A stretch of DNA of 64,000 bases, from the NCBI RefSeq assembly GCF_001049755.1, contig NZ_CVLB01000001.1, positions 806,001 to 870,000 of the forward strand, in the 5' to 3' direction. This document shows, one piece after another, positions 1-8,161 of this stretch. The notes under the pieces were generated by a model, which saw only the letters and a program-made list of their open reading frames with translations, had not been told where the DNA came from and searched no databases. Within the stretch, counting starts at the first letter, position 1. The number at the start of each line of letters is the position of its first letter. The translations under genes were made by a program, and so were the position numbers. This DNA comes from Brachyspira suanatina. Its GTDB lineage: Bacteria > Spirochaetota > Brachyspiria > Brachyspirales > Brachyspiraceae.

Positions 1-402
1 GTTACTGTTTTTGAAAATTTAATAGCTTTTACTATGTCTGAATTTAAGATGCCTAGAAATAAAGCTGCCATATTAGTGGGAATAGTTGTATTTATATGTT
101 CTCTTCCTACTGCTTTGGGTTTTAATGTATTATCATTCATACAGCCTATGGGAAAAAATACTAGTTTCTTAGATTTATTTGATTTTATAATAAGCTATAA
201 TTTAGTTGAGCTTGGAGGAATATATATAATAATATTTTGCGTATCTAAATATGGTTGGGGATGGGATAATTTTATTAAGGAAGTAGATTCTGGGGCTGGA
301 ATAAAATTTCCTAAATTCTCAAGAATATATGTAACTTATTTTCTTCCTCTAATATTATTTGCTATATTTATTATTAATTATATATATAAATTTTTTCTAT
401 AA
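1..402 (+). CDS. Sodium-dependent (NSS family) symporter, C-terminal part
   Basis: The reading frame is open from the first base of the window, so this is the 3' part of a longer gene. The visible 133 residues begin with a helix end and a loop containing MPRNKAA, followed by two strongly hydrophobic helices and a short tail. This arrangement resembles the last transmembrane helices of bacterial sodium:neurotransmitter symporter family proteins of the YhdH/YocR type, which take up amino acids with sodium. The Met at base 34 is internal and not a start. The family call rests on recognition of the C-terminal pattern only, and the substrate cannot be told. A hairpin terminator follows 21 bases after the stop. 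Confidence 0.6.
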   Translation, partial: VTVFENLIAFTMSEFKMPRNKAAILVGIVVFICSLPTALGFNVLSFIQPMGKNTSFLDLFDFIISYNLVELGGIYIIIFCVSKYGWGWDNFIKEVDSGAGIKFPKFSRIYVTYFLPLILFAIFIINYIYKFFL

Positions 403-422
403 AATATTAAATTAGATTTCAT

Positions 423-452
423 AGCCAAGTATAAAAATACTTGGCTTTTTTA
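423..452 (+). terminator. Rho-independent terminator of the symporter gene
   Basis: A perfect 9-bp stem (AGCCAAGTA at 423-431 pairing with TACTTGGCT at 438-446) is followed by a T run. It lies directly downstream of the symporter stop codon. Confidence 0.85.
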
Positions 453-477
453 TAAAAAATTATTATATACTAAAAAA

Positions 478-800
478 TTTTTAACCTTGTAAATTTTATA
501 TTGTTCTTTTTCCCGCTGCAAAAAGAACTAAAAAGTTCAACTATAAAGTTAGTATTAAATCATATTAAAATAGTATTACATATAATATAAATTATTAATT
601 TAAGCTAAAATATAGCTCTTTGCGAAGCGTATCCTAGCCTGTTAATGATATAGCTTCTTGCAGTAGGTGGGCTTCGCCTGTGGCAACAAAAGAAGTTGTG
701 TGTGGTACGTCTGTGTTCTTCGCAGTAAAGCCATGCAAATATTTCAAATTTAAAAAAAATTATTTTTGACAAAATATAGTTGTTTATGTATATTATAATT
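478..800. repeat. Dispersed ~300-bp intergenic element, copy 1
   Basis: This segment has the same ends as the one at 19151-19450. The left end begins TTTTAAC-TTGT-AAATT followed by TTATATTGTT, and the right end is TTGACAAAATATAGTTGTTT. The core between them is more GC-rich than its surroundings, contains GCGAAGC and GGGCTTCGCC motifs, and differs between the two copies. No coding frame is convincing. It fills most of the 607-base gap between the symporter and thioesterase genes; the remainder (801-1009) is AT-rich with no further feature seen. Confidence 0.55.
766..794 (+). promoter_or_regulatory. Outward-facing promoter at the right end of the dispersed element
   Basis: TTGACA at 766-771 and TATATT at 789-794 are separated by 17 bases. 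The same -35 and spacing occur at the end of the other element copy (19421-19449). It points toward the thioesterase gene 215 bases downstream. Confidence 0.5.
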
Positions 801-1009
801 GACTATAATTAATTTTTATAATTTGTAAATGTTTTAAATTATATTATATATAGAATTTGACTTTAAATGTAAATAATGATAATAATATATTAAACAAATC
901 ATAATTGTATTTCATGCTATATATAAATGAATGTTTATTGAATCAATTACTTTATAAAATATATGATTGTTTGAAATTATTATGAAATTTATTTAGAGGA
1001 GTTATTAAT

Positions 1010-1429
1010 ATGTTGGAAAAAGAAGTTTATGAAAGAATAAAAAAGAGATTTGAGTCTCAGAATTTTTTATCTTTTGTTGGGATGAAGCTTGAGCATATAG
1101 ATAAAGGTAAAGCTGTTATATCATGTGAAAATAAAAAGGAGTTTTCTCAATATTTAGGCTATATGCATGGGGGTATGGTTTCAGCTATTGCAGATACTGC
1201 GGGAGGACATGCTGCCGCTACTATGCTTAAAGAGGGATATAAAACAGTAACTTCTGAATTGAAAATACATTTCTTGAAGCCGGTTGTTTCTAAGAAGGTA
1301 ATAGCTACAGGTGAGGTTCTAAGTGCTGGTAAAAGATTAATTATAGTAGAAACTACTGTAAGGGATGAAGAAGATAATATGCTTGCTAAGATGATAGCTA
1401 CTATGTTTGTGATAGAGCCTTCAGAATAA
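1010..1429 (+). CDS. PaaI-type hotdog-fold thioesterase
   Basis: The 139-residue product has the size and pattern of a single hotdog domain of the PaaI/YbgC-like acyl-CoA thioesterase group. The central stretch YLGYMHGGMVSAIADTAGG (about residues 46-64) matches the conserved helix with HGG and a following acidic residue that supports thioester hydrolysis. The C-terminal half alternates as beta strands (FLKPVVSKKVIATGEVLSAGK). These enzymes act as cytosolic homotetramers on acyl-CoA or aryl-CoA. The actual substrate cannot be inferred. The start is supported by GAGGAG about eight bases upstream of the ATG. It stands alone, with repeat elements on both sides. Confidence 0.85.
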   Translation: MLEKEVYERIKKRFESQNFLSFVGMKLEHIDKGKAVISCENKKEFSQYLGYMHGGMVSAIADTAGGHAAATMLKEGYKTVTSELKIHFLKPVVSKKVIATGEVLSAGKRLIIVETTVRDEEDNMLAKMIATMFVIEPSE

Positions 1430-1440
1430 TTGTATAAATA

Positions 1441-2023
1441 GGGTAGGGATAGTTAAAAAGATTTTGAAATTTATTTTCGTTCCCCGCCCATTATCCTTTA
1501 TTAGTTTCATTTGCAATTTTAATTTTTCTTTCTTATTTGCTTAAAAATAATTTAAAAGCACCCGCCCTAGTTTTAATTAGATTTAAAATTTTTATACCGC
1601 ACGGTAAACATATTTTTTAATATAATAAAAATTGTATTATTAATCGACTTATATTCCTATTTTTAATTTAACGTGCGTTGTATGCATTCTAAATTTAAAA
1701 AAATCTTGGGTGGGCAGCTAAAATAACAGTAGAAGTAAAAAAGAAAAATAATACAAAAATGAGAGAGAAATATTGAAAGCCTAAAGGGCGGGCATATGTA
1801 ATTAGATTTTAAAACTTTTATTACAATCCCACCCATTATTCTTTATTAACTTCATTTTTAATTTTAATTTATTCTTTCTTATTTGCTTAAACAGAATTTA
1901 AAAGCCCCACCCTAATGTCATTTAAATTTTTAGCGAATAAACCGCACGTTAAATAAAAAAGTAGTTAACAATACAAATTGTATTATTAACTACTTTAAGT
2001 TTAAAATCTATTTACCGTGCGTT
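1441..2023. repeat. Modular palindromic intergenic repeat, locus 1 (two G-box hairpins and two ACCGCACG modules)
   Basis: The block is built from recurring parts. G-rich/C-rich pairs form hairpins (GGGTAGGG at 1441 with CCCCGCCC at 1482; GGGCGGG at 1786 with CCCACCC at 1828). Further G/C boxes sit about 70 bases away (1561, 1705, 1905). Modules bounded by ACCGCACG and CGTGCGTT span about 80 bases (1596-1679 and 1941-2023). The same parts occur with nearly the same spacing at 5603-6030, 17441-17640 and 49501-49744. It fills the gap between the thioesterase and DUF4132 genes, and no coding potential is visible. Confidence 0.8.
1951..1993 (-). terminator. Terminator hairpin downstream of the DUF4132 gene
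   Basis: GTAGTTAA (1961-1968) and TTAACTAC (1986-1993) are the outer arms of a long near-perfect palindrome. On the minus strand it is followed by a T-rich run. It lies about 40 bases after the DUF4132 stop and inside the second ACCGCACG module, so the repeat appears to supply the terminator. Confidence 0.75.
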
Positions 2024-2034
2024 ATGATAAAATA

Positions 2035-5000
2035 TTAATCTCCAAAAACACTTTTTACTATGCTATAAATTGAAGAAGCAAATCTCTTATTAACTTTTAA
2101 AGGATTAATCAAAGTTTCAATGCCGTCAGTAATTTCACAGAACTCAATATCACCAAAATTAATATCTTCATTAGCATCCATTCCAAAGTACATATAGTCG
2201 AATGAGAGATGAACTGCTATGTTGAGATAAGTATCTTTTAATATGTACTCGCAGAAAGTTCCTCCGTCCATAGCTTCGCCTCTAGCCATATCGTACTTAG
2301 TAGCTAATGACATTAATACACCAGCCTTTATTGTTTTAGAATCAAGAGAATGAATCTTATCTTCTTTTATGTCTTCTTCTTTAATCTCTTCATATTTGAA
2401 ATTAAGCTGTTCTATAGGCTGTGATATCTCATAATCTGATAATTGAGTTTTCCATTTCTCTATAGTGTCAGCATCTAATTCTGAAGGGTGAACTAAAGTT
2501 ATTAAACTGTTCTCAGGTAAAGTGTACTCTTCTTCATCAACTGTATTGAAAGTACCGTCTTCCATGTATCTGAAACTCTGTATTAAATTGTTGTTCTCAT
2601 CATAAGCACCCCAAATAAGCTTCAAAGCAAATATGTTCATTATTGGGTTCTCAACAAATACTGTTTTGAAATTATTGTAAGTCCATTTTCTGCCATTTAA
2701 TAAAACTTTTTGAAGTCTTATTTTCTGATTCTGTATCAAAGTTTTTATTTCTTTCTTGAGTGTAGTACATTCTTTCTTAGCACTGTCTGCTTCTGCTTTG
2801 TCGTCTTTGCTGTTTGGTGCAGGAAGTGATTTTATTACTTTTTGTTTTTCATTATCTGTTATAGTGAGTTCAAGATTATTGTCTATTGATAATGTGAATG
2901 TTCTTCTTGCTTCTCCTCCGTAATTTAGAACTCTTTCACCTTTTTGACTAAATCCAAAATTAGGTATTATTCTGTCTGAAAGTTCATCAGCTGTCATATC
3001 AAGCATATAAGCAGCATTCTCCATAGTTTCTATTGCCACTTCTTTTATTTTTGCTGTAGGTGATTTTCTTGTTAGACCGTCTACTAATATTAATGCATAG
3101 TTCTTTCCGTTTAATGCCATACATTTTACAATAAATGCTGCCATAACAGTACGTGAACCTTTAGCAAATTCTTTTATAAGAGGATAAACTTTATCTATTT
3201 TCAAATCATCAGAATATATTAAATAAGGTATTAAAATATTCTTTTTTGTTGCTTCATAATTAGAATCTTTCCAATGGATATATAACATTTCCAAAGCATT
3301 AGTAAATGAAGTAGTATCAAGCATTTCAGCAAGCATATCGCAGTCTTTTAATCTTGCAGGCTCTACTAAATTCATATATTCCATAATAATATATTTAAAT
3401 ATTCTCTCATCAGCCAATGTTCCATTATTGTATAAAACTTTTGTCAAATGAACATCATCTAGGAACTTTATATTTTTTTCATAGTTTGTATTGTAGTAAG
3501 TGTCAATAAACTCCAAAGCCTCGTCGATACTTTTGAAATAGTCGCCGTATTTTTTTAAGTTCCAATTCTTAATAATATTTTTTAATGCTCCTTTAAGTTC
3601 TGATGATCTTGCTTTCTCTGACATCTTTTCGACATAAGGTCTTGTAATAGCTTCATTATCAGAAATAACTTTAATACAATGCCTTTTTACTTCGGCTCTC
3701 TTTGTATTTTCAAGAATCGTATAAACTAAATGATAATCATTATAATGACATTTATTATACAATGTTCTTAATATATCTAAGGCTGTATTTTTATTGCTTG
3801 CTATATTATCTTTTATAAACTTATCATCATTTAATATATTTACCACTTCATCAAAATAGCTTTTTAATAATTCATCTTTTACGCTATTTATAATAACATT
3901 ATTATTTTCATCTACGCATCTAAGTTCTTTATATAATGTAGGAAGAGATTTTCCTCCATAGTCATAATAATAATTTGAAAGATCTCCTGCATAATCAAAA
4001 TAGTATGATAATAAAATTTCTTTTAATGTAATATTCAATTCTTTATTATTTAATAAACTATCAATAACTTCTTTTAAAGTTTTACTTCCTATAGATGCCT
4101 GCACTTCTATATATTTTCTTATTCCAAGCTGAATTGGTAAATATTTAAAAATATCAAGAGCAAACTTTTTATAGTTTTTTATTTCAGGGATATCATAATT
4201 AAATAAAGAGAATAAATAATAAAGTTCTGTACTAAGACAATATTCAGGGAGAGTATTTCCCCATCTGTATGTGCTGTATAGATTGTATGTATTTTTTTTG
4301 TCTGTATAATAATCTATAAGCGTATCAAATAGTTTATTTTTATCTTTATCAAATATTTCTTCTATTTTTTCTGTAGTAGTAAAAGTAGGTCTTGGATTAT
4401 ATCTATTAGAGTTATCTTTTGTAAATTTATTAACTATAGTTTCTAATACAGTTATAGATTTTTTTAAATTATTTGTATCTAAATTATTATCATTATGTTC
4501 TAGTAAAACACCGCTAAGAACTATAAATATTCTTTTATTTCTATCATTATTTCTATTATTATTATACCTATCACTATTTAAACTATTTTCTACAAAATTA
4601 TAAATTTTATAAAAATCTTCTTTATGATTCAAATATAAATCTCTTGCACCATAAATGAAGGCATAATGAAAATAGTCCTCAAAATGCTGTGCTATAAATG
4701 CAAAATCATTTGGATAATTTATTGCATTAAAGAATTTCTCTCTAGCTTTATAAGGATTGTTATAATCTAATGATCTTAAATGGTATCCAAGTATAATATT
4801 AATGTCAATGATATATTCTTCATTTTTATTAAGCACTTCTATAAATTTATTTTTTATAGCCTCATTTTTATCTAAGATAGCAGCAATTACATTTAAAGTG
4901 TCATAAAGATTAGGAAGAACATCGAATGATTTTATAGCTGCATTTATATATTTCTCATCACATTCTTTATTATTTTTTATAACAGAACATATTGCAATCA

Positions 5001-5502
5001 ATGGTATTACAGCATCTCTATCCATTTTTTTTAATATTTTTTTATTATCATTGTTATTAATAATATCAATATATTTATCTGTGTATTCTTGAAACTCTTT
5101 ACTGAAGTATTTATTAAAATCTTCAAAAACTGTATATATTAAAGTTTCACCATTTAAAGTTCTTGCCTGTTCTTTATATCTTTTCTCATATCCATAAACA
5201 AGATATCTGAGTGACTTTTCAAAATCTCTATTGACTATATAATCAAAAATAACATATCTAGTTCCGCCTTCTCCTTCCTTATCTTTTCCATAAATAAGTA
5301 TCTTCATGAAATGTTCATATCTTTTTTTTAATTTTTCATCTTCTATAGAAAAGTAATCTTTCAAAAATTCCTCTTTATAATGGAAATAATCATAAGAATT
5401 CCTTCTTATTTTACTGAAATCATTTGTAGCTTCACATTTTGCCATATCATCTTCTATAGCAGAGCCTTGATAATATATTGCAAGTTTTTCTTCTAAGTTC
5501 AT
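2035..5502 (-). CDS. DUF4132 domain-containing protein (giant cytosolic protein)
   Basis: The 1,155-residue product is a long, mostly alpha-helical protein without signal peptide or membrane helices. The C-terminal third carries the DUF4132 signature: a basic helix with LLNGRKW, then a segment ending FALKLIWGAYD, then strands with YTLP and LVHPSEL. DUF4132 proteins, some described as MolR-like, have no established biochemical function. The start is set at the second Met (MNLEEKL), because AGAGGTG lies six bases before it and overlaps the codons after the upstream ATG at 5518-5520. The gene is alone between two blocks of modular repeats, which is suggestive of an accessory gene. Base composition is like that of its neighbours. 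Confidence 0.8.
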   Translation of the reverse strand: MNLEEKLAIYYQGSAIEDDMAKCEATNDFSKIRRNSYDYFHYKEEFLKDYFSIEDEKLKKRYEHFMKILIYGKDKEGEGGTRYVIFDYIVNRDFEKSLRYLVYGYEKRYKEQARTLNGETLIYTVFEDFNKYFSKEFQEYTDKYIDIINNNDNKKILKKMDRDAVIPLIAICSVIKNNKECDEKYINAAIKSFDVLPNLYDTLNVIAAILDKNEAIKNKFIEVLNKNEEYIIDINIILGYHLRSLDYNNPYKAREKFFNAINYPNDFAFIAQHFEDYFHYAFIYGARDLYLNHKEDFYKIYNFVENSLNSDRYNNNRNNDRNKRIFIVLSGVLLEHNDNNLDTNNLKKSITVLETIVNKFTKDNSNRYNPRPTFTTTEKIEEIFDKDKNKLFDTLIDYYTDKKNTYNLYSTYRWGNTLPEYCLSTELYYLFSLFNYDIPEIKNYKKFALDIFKYLPIQLGIRKYIEVQASIGSKTLKEVIDSLLNNKELNITLKEILLSYYFDYAGDLSNYYYDYGGKSLPTLYKELRCVDENNNVIINSVKDELLKSYFDEVVNILNDDKFIKDNIASNKNTALDILRTLYNKCHYNDYHLVYTILENTKRAEVKRHCIKVISDNEAITRPYVEKMSEKARSSELKGALKNIIKNWNLKKYGDYFKSIDEALEFIDTYYNTNYEKNIKFLDDVHLTKVLYNNGTLADERIFKYIIMEYMNLVEPARLKDCDMLAEMLDTTSFTNALEMLYIHWKDSNYEATKKNILIPYLIYSDDLKIDKVYPLIKEFAKGSRTVMAAFIVKCMALNGKNYALILVDGLTRKSPTAKIKEVAIETMENAAYMLDMTADELSDRIIPNFGFSQKGERVLNYGGEARRTFTLSIDNNLELTITDNEKQKVIKSLPAPNSKDDKAEADSAKKECTTLKKEIKTLIQNQKIRLQKVLLNGRKWTYNNFKTVFVENPIMNIFALKLIWGAYDENNNLIQSFRYMEDGTFNTVDEEEYTLPENSLITLVHPSELDADTIEKWKTQLSDYEISQPIEQLNFKYEEIKEEDIKEDKIHSLDSKTIKAGVLMSLATKYDMARGEAMDGGTFCEYILKDTYLNIAVHLSFDYMYFGMDANEDINFGDIEFCEITDGIETLINPLKVNKRFASSIYSIVKSVFGD

Positions 5503-5602
5503 AAATTCACCTCTTATCATTTTTTAATCTATATTAATGTATAGTATATATATTTTTTTATTTATTGTCAACTTCTTTAAGTTCTATTTACCTAACATAA
5601 CC

Positions 5603-6030
5603 CCCATCGCACGCAGTATAAATCATAAATATAATTATATTATTATACAATTTATATCATAAATTGATAATGCATTTACTGTGCGTTAAATAGATTTTAA
5701 ATTTAAAAATAACTTGGGCGGGTGCCTTAATTTCTAATAAAGTATCAAAACAATTTAAATTATAATTACAGAACAAAGCAACAAAGAATTAAGGGCGGGG
5801 AATGTAAATAATACTTTAAAGTTTAATTACATCTGCCCACCCTCTTGCTTTATTATTACATTTTACATTTTAGACTTTACTTCTTTACTGCCTCAATTAA
5901 AAAAGCATGCCCACCCAAAATGTTTTTAAAGTTATTAGTTTATTTACCGCACGAAAAAATAAAACAAGAAATAAAGAATAATAAAAAATCAAATATTAAT
6001 TATAAAATAGAATTGACTAACCGTGCGTAA
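5603..6030. repeat. Modular palindromic intergenic repeat, locus 2
   Basis: The order is CGCACG (5608), GTGCGTT (5681), CTTGGGCGGG (5713), GGGCGGGG (5793) paired with CCCACCC (5836), CCCACCC (5910), ACCGCACG (5946) and CCGTGCGT (6021). It is therefore two ~75-bp ACCGCACG modules placed symmetrically about a ~50-bp G-box hairpin. The spacings of about 70, 28 and 70 bases match locus 1. It fills the gap upstream of the DUF4132 gene. A 61-codon frame crossing it looks accidental. Confidence 0.8.
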
Positions 6031-6055
6031 AAAAATACAAAAAATAAAATTATAA

Positions 6056-6086
6056 TAAAAAAACCTATGCAATAAATGCATAGGCT
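6056..6086 (-). terminator. Terminator of the first small-protein unit
   Basis: CCTATGCA and TGCATAGG (6064-6071 and 6077-6084) form an 8-bp stem, followed on the minus strand by a T run. It sits about 20 bases after the stop codon of the 36-residue gene. An almost identical hairpin follows the second small gene. Confidence 0.85.
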
Positions 6087-6104
6087 TATGGGAAAAAATA
6101 AAGC

Positions 6105-6215
6105 TTATTCTTCTACATTTTCTATTATGTCGTTATATTCGTTGATTAATAAATTATATTCTTCATCATCTAATAAAATACAATCATTATTCAAACTGTT
6201 TAATAATCTGCTCAT
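6105..6215 (-). CDS. Small acidic protein of 36 residues (paralogue 1), unknown function
   Basis: The start codon at 6213-6215 is preceded by AAGGAG at ideal spacing, and the frame ends at 6105. The protein has about eleven acidic residues, one Cys, and a central LLDDEEYNLLINEY segment that looks amphipathic. There is no signal peptide or membrane helix, so it does not look like a classic hydrophobic type I toxin. The second small gene (6441-6554) encodes a clear relative, sharing L-N-x-L-N, a Cys at position 14, DDE/NDE-x-Y-x-LLI-x-EY and a final EE. Own promoter, leader hairpin and terminator make it a self-contained unit. I do not recognise the family. Conservation between the pair is the main argument that it is translated. 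Confidence 0.75.
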   Translation of the reverse strand: MSRLLNSLNNDCILLDDEEYNLLINEYNDIIENVEE

Positions 6216-6259
6216 GTAAATCTCCTTCTTTCATTCATAAATAAACCTTAATTTTTTAT

Positions 6260-6336
6260 GTGATATATTAAGTTTATATTGTAGTTCATTATCACGATTT
6301 GTACTAATAATATAAGAAATTAATATATAAAGGCAA
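6260..6336 (-). promoter_or_regulatory. Promoter and leader hairpin of small gene 1
   Basis: On the minus strand TTGCCT (6331-6336) and TATATT (6309-6314) are 16 bases apart. The predicted leader then contains GTGATA (6290-6295) and TATCAC (6260-6265), which can pair. The second small gene has the same layout, with the same GTGAT/ATCAC arms. Confidence 0.6.
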
Positions 6337-6390
6337 GAAGTTTTTTATATTGGTTTTAATAAATAATTTTATATAGATAAACAAGAATAA

Positions 6391-6420
6391 TAAAAAAGCC
6401 TATGCATTTATCGCATAGGC
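6391..6420 (-). terminator. Terminator of the second small-protein unit
   Basis: GCCTATGC (6398-6405) and GCATAGGC (6413-6420) form a perfect 8-bp stem followed by a minus-strand T run. It separates the two small units, so they are transcribed independently. Confidence 0.88.
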
Positions 6421-6440
6421 TTAAGGAGAAACAAATAATA

Positions 6441-6554
6441 TCATTCTTCTATATATTTCCTCATTATTTCATAATATTCGCTTATTAATAGCCTATAATC
6501 TTCATCATTTAAAAAGTTACATTCTTTATTTAATATGTTGAATAATTTAGTCAT
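6441..6554 (-). CDS. Small acidic protein of 37 residues (paralogue 2), unknown function
   Basis: The ATG at 6552-6554 follows a full AAAGGAGGT Shine-Dalgarno site, one of the strongest in the window. The product resembles the 36-residue neighbour in length, in the Cys at position 14 and in the NDEDYRLLISEYYEI core, but it has more basic residues near the C-terminus. No signal peptide, membrane helix or known motif is seen. It has its own promoter and leader hairpin upstream and its own terminator downstream. Partial protein similarity combined with conserved layout points to an older tandem duplication under selection. The function is unknown, and peptide, regulator or RNA-plus-peptide roles all remain possible. 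Confidence 0.77.
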   Translation of the reverse strand: MTKLFNILNKECNFLNDEDYRLLISEYYEIMRKYIEE

Positions 6555-6595
6555 AATAGACCTCCTTTTTCATCATAAATAAATTTAAATTTTTA

Positions 6596-6674
6596 TGTGA
6601 TGAACAAGTTGTATCTTGTAATTAATTATCACAAGCATCTATTAATAATATAATAAATTGTGTAATAAATTCAA
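6596..6674 (-). promoter_or_regulatory. Promoter and nested leader hairpin of small gene 2
   Basis: TTGAAT (6669-6674) and TATATT (6647-6652) are 16 bases apart on the minus strand. The leader contains outer arms TGTGAT/ATCACA (6628-6633 with 6596-6601) and inner arms ACAAG/CTTGT (6615-6619 with 6604-6608), giving a nested stem-loop about 40 bases before the Shine-Dalgarno site. Apart from this and the terminator at 6816-6849, the 319-base gap 6555-6873 shows only AT-rich sequence. Confidence 0.6.
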
Positions 6675-6815
6675 GAAATTTTTTTATTTAGATTTAAAGT
6701 AAATTATAAAATATGAAGTTTATGATATATTTGTTTTTAGCTATTTTAGTATTTATCAGATTTATATTGAAAAGAATAATTAATAAAAATTACATATATT
6801 TTTTATATGATATAT

Positions 6816-6849
6816 TAAAAAAAGCAATGCATTTTATTTTTGCATTGCT
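6816..6849 (-). terminator. Terminator of the outer-membrane protein gene
   Basis: AGCAATGCA (6823-6831) and TGCATTGCT (6841-6849) form a perfect 9-bp stem with A and T runs on either side. It lies 24 bases after the stop of the minus-strand gene that follows. Confidence 0.87.
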
Positions 6850-6873
6850 TTTATTTATTTTTAATTATAACTA

Positions 6874-7956
6874 TTAGTATCTCCAAATTCCCCAAATATC
6901 TAATCCGCCGCCGAATGCATTATTTATTTCAAAGTTGGCACTTTTTCTCATTATTCCCTGACCTTCGGCATATCCCGTCAAACCAAATGTTAGATTTTCT
7001 ATTAAAGTAACTTGAAGTTCTCCTTCCACACCATAATGCAAATTGTATTCTCCATCTACTTTATATAACTGACCTTCAAACATAAGTCTAGGCATTATGT
7101 ATGTATATATTGCCCCTAATTTTGCCTCAAATTTAGCTGGTAATAATATATAGAAATACATACTGTCAGTAGATCTTCCGCCTTCATCATCATATAAATA
7201 ATTAATCAAAGCATCTTCTGCATATCCGGCATCTATAGTAGCAAATCTTGACCCGATACCATAATAGAAAGCTAATTTTATAGGAAGACTTATTTGTACC
7301 GGATAATTATCAAATCTTGTAAGCATTACACTTCCATATAAAGAACCTCCTATTACCATAGGTGCTATAGAAGTTCCGCCAACATCATTTATAACAGTTG
7401 AAAGCTGTATTCCATAATGAAGCGACATAGTAAATTCATCTAATAATCCGCCTCTAAACATAAAAGAAAATTTAGGTGTGGTACTAAATGCTAATTTTCC
7501 GCCATAATGATTCTGATCAGCAATATAAAATGAAAAAGGTAAAGTAAATCTATATTTCTCCATAGCTAGACCAAAAGAAAATGAATGGCTATGAGCAATA
7601 GGCATATTTTTTTCACTAAGATCATTATATAAATTAAATTGATATCCAAATCCGAATATACCATAGCTTAGTCCTACAAATCCTTTAGGTAAAAATGCTA
7701 ACTTTCTTTCTCCAGCAGCATTTGTTTTATTATCTACTATATGTGATAAATCTAATATTGATACACCCAATTTTAAAGGCGTATTATGATTCATAAGCGG
7801 AGCAAAATCGTATATTGTACTTACTCTGTCAGATCCAAATCTTGTTGAAGTTACTCCTTCTATTAAATTATGCATATTATCTTTATCTAAGATATCATCT
7901 ATAGCAAAAGCAAAAGAATTTAATATTAAGAGCATCAGGAATATTATTTTTTTCAT
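6874..7956 (-). CDS. Predicted outer-membrane beta-barrel protein
   Basis: The 360-residue protein starts with a typical signal peptide (MKKIIFLMLLILNSFAFA, likely cleaved before IDD). The rest alternates short amphipathic strands rich in Tyr, Phe and Gly (for example FGFGYQFNLYND and FSFGLAMEKYRFTLPFSFYI) and ends in an aromatic residue (IWGIWRY), as expected for an outer-membrane barrel. No conserved family motif is recognised. It probably sits in the spirochaete outer membrane, with a porin or structural role possible. It is a single-gene unit with a clear terminator and a divergent metallopeptidase gene upstream. Confidence 0.65.
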   Translation of the reverse strand: MKKIIFLMLLILNSFAFAIDDILDKDNMHNLIEGVTSTRFGSDRVSTIYDFAPLMNHNTPLKLGVSILDLSHIVDNKTNAAGERKLAFLPKGFVGLSYGIFGFGYQFNLYNDLSEKNMPIAHSHSFSFGLAMEKYRFTLPFSFYIADQNHYGGKLAFSTTPKFSFMFRGGLLDEFTMSLHYGIQLSTVINDVGGTSIAPMVIGGSLYGSVMLTRFDNYPVQISLPIKLAFYYGIGSRFATIDAGYAEDALINYLYDDEGGRSTDSMYFYILLPAKFEAKLGAIYTYIMPRLMFEGQLYKVDGEYNLHYGVEGELQVTLIENLTFGLTGYAEGQGIMRKSANFEINNAFGGGLDIWGIWRY

Positions 7957-8161
7957 TTTTTCTCCACTTATTATTAATAATTATATTACAAAACAGATGT
8001 TATTTAATAATGTAATAGTATTTTGTATAATTTAATTGCTCTAATAGTTTATAGCAGAAACACTATTATTTCAAGTGCATATTTTCTACATATTTTTTCT
8101 ATTATCTTAAAAGTAAATTAAAAGGTATTTTCTTCCGATAATTTTACATACGGAATTAAAA

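Noticed and set aside
540-740. A GC-richer stretch considered as a tRNA or small RNA gene
   Set aside because: No cloverleaf, no TTCRA loop and no SRP or tmRNA landmarks were found; it is the variable core of a dispersed element.
1441-2023. A CRISPR array, because of regularly spaced motifs
   Set aside because: Motifs are short and palindromic with alternating orientation, spacers are not of uniform 30-40 bp, and no cas gene is present.
5845-6030. A 61-codon plus-strand frame
   Set aside because: It overlaps the modular palindromic repeat, has no ribosome-binding site and shows repeat rather than codon structure.
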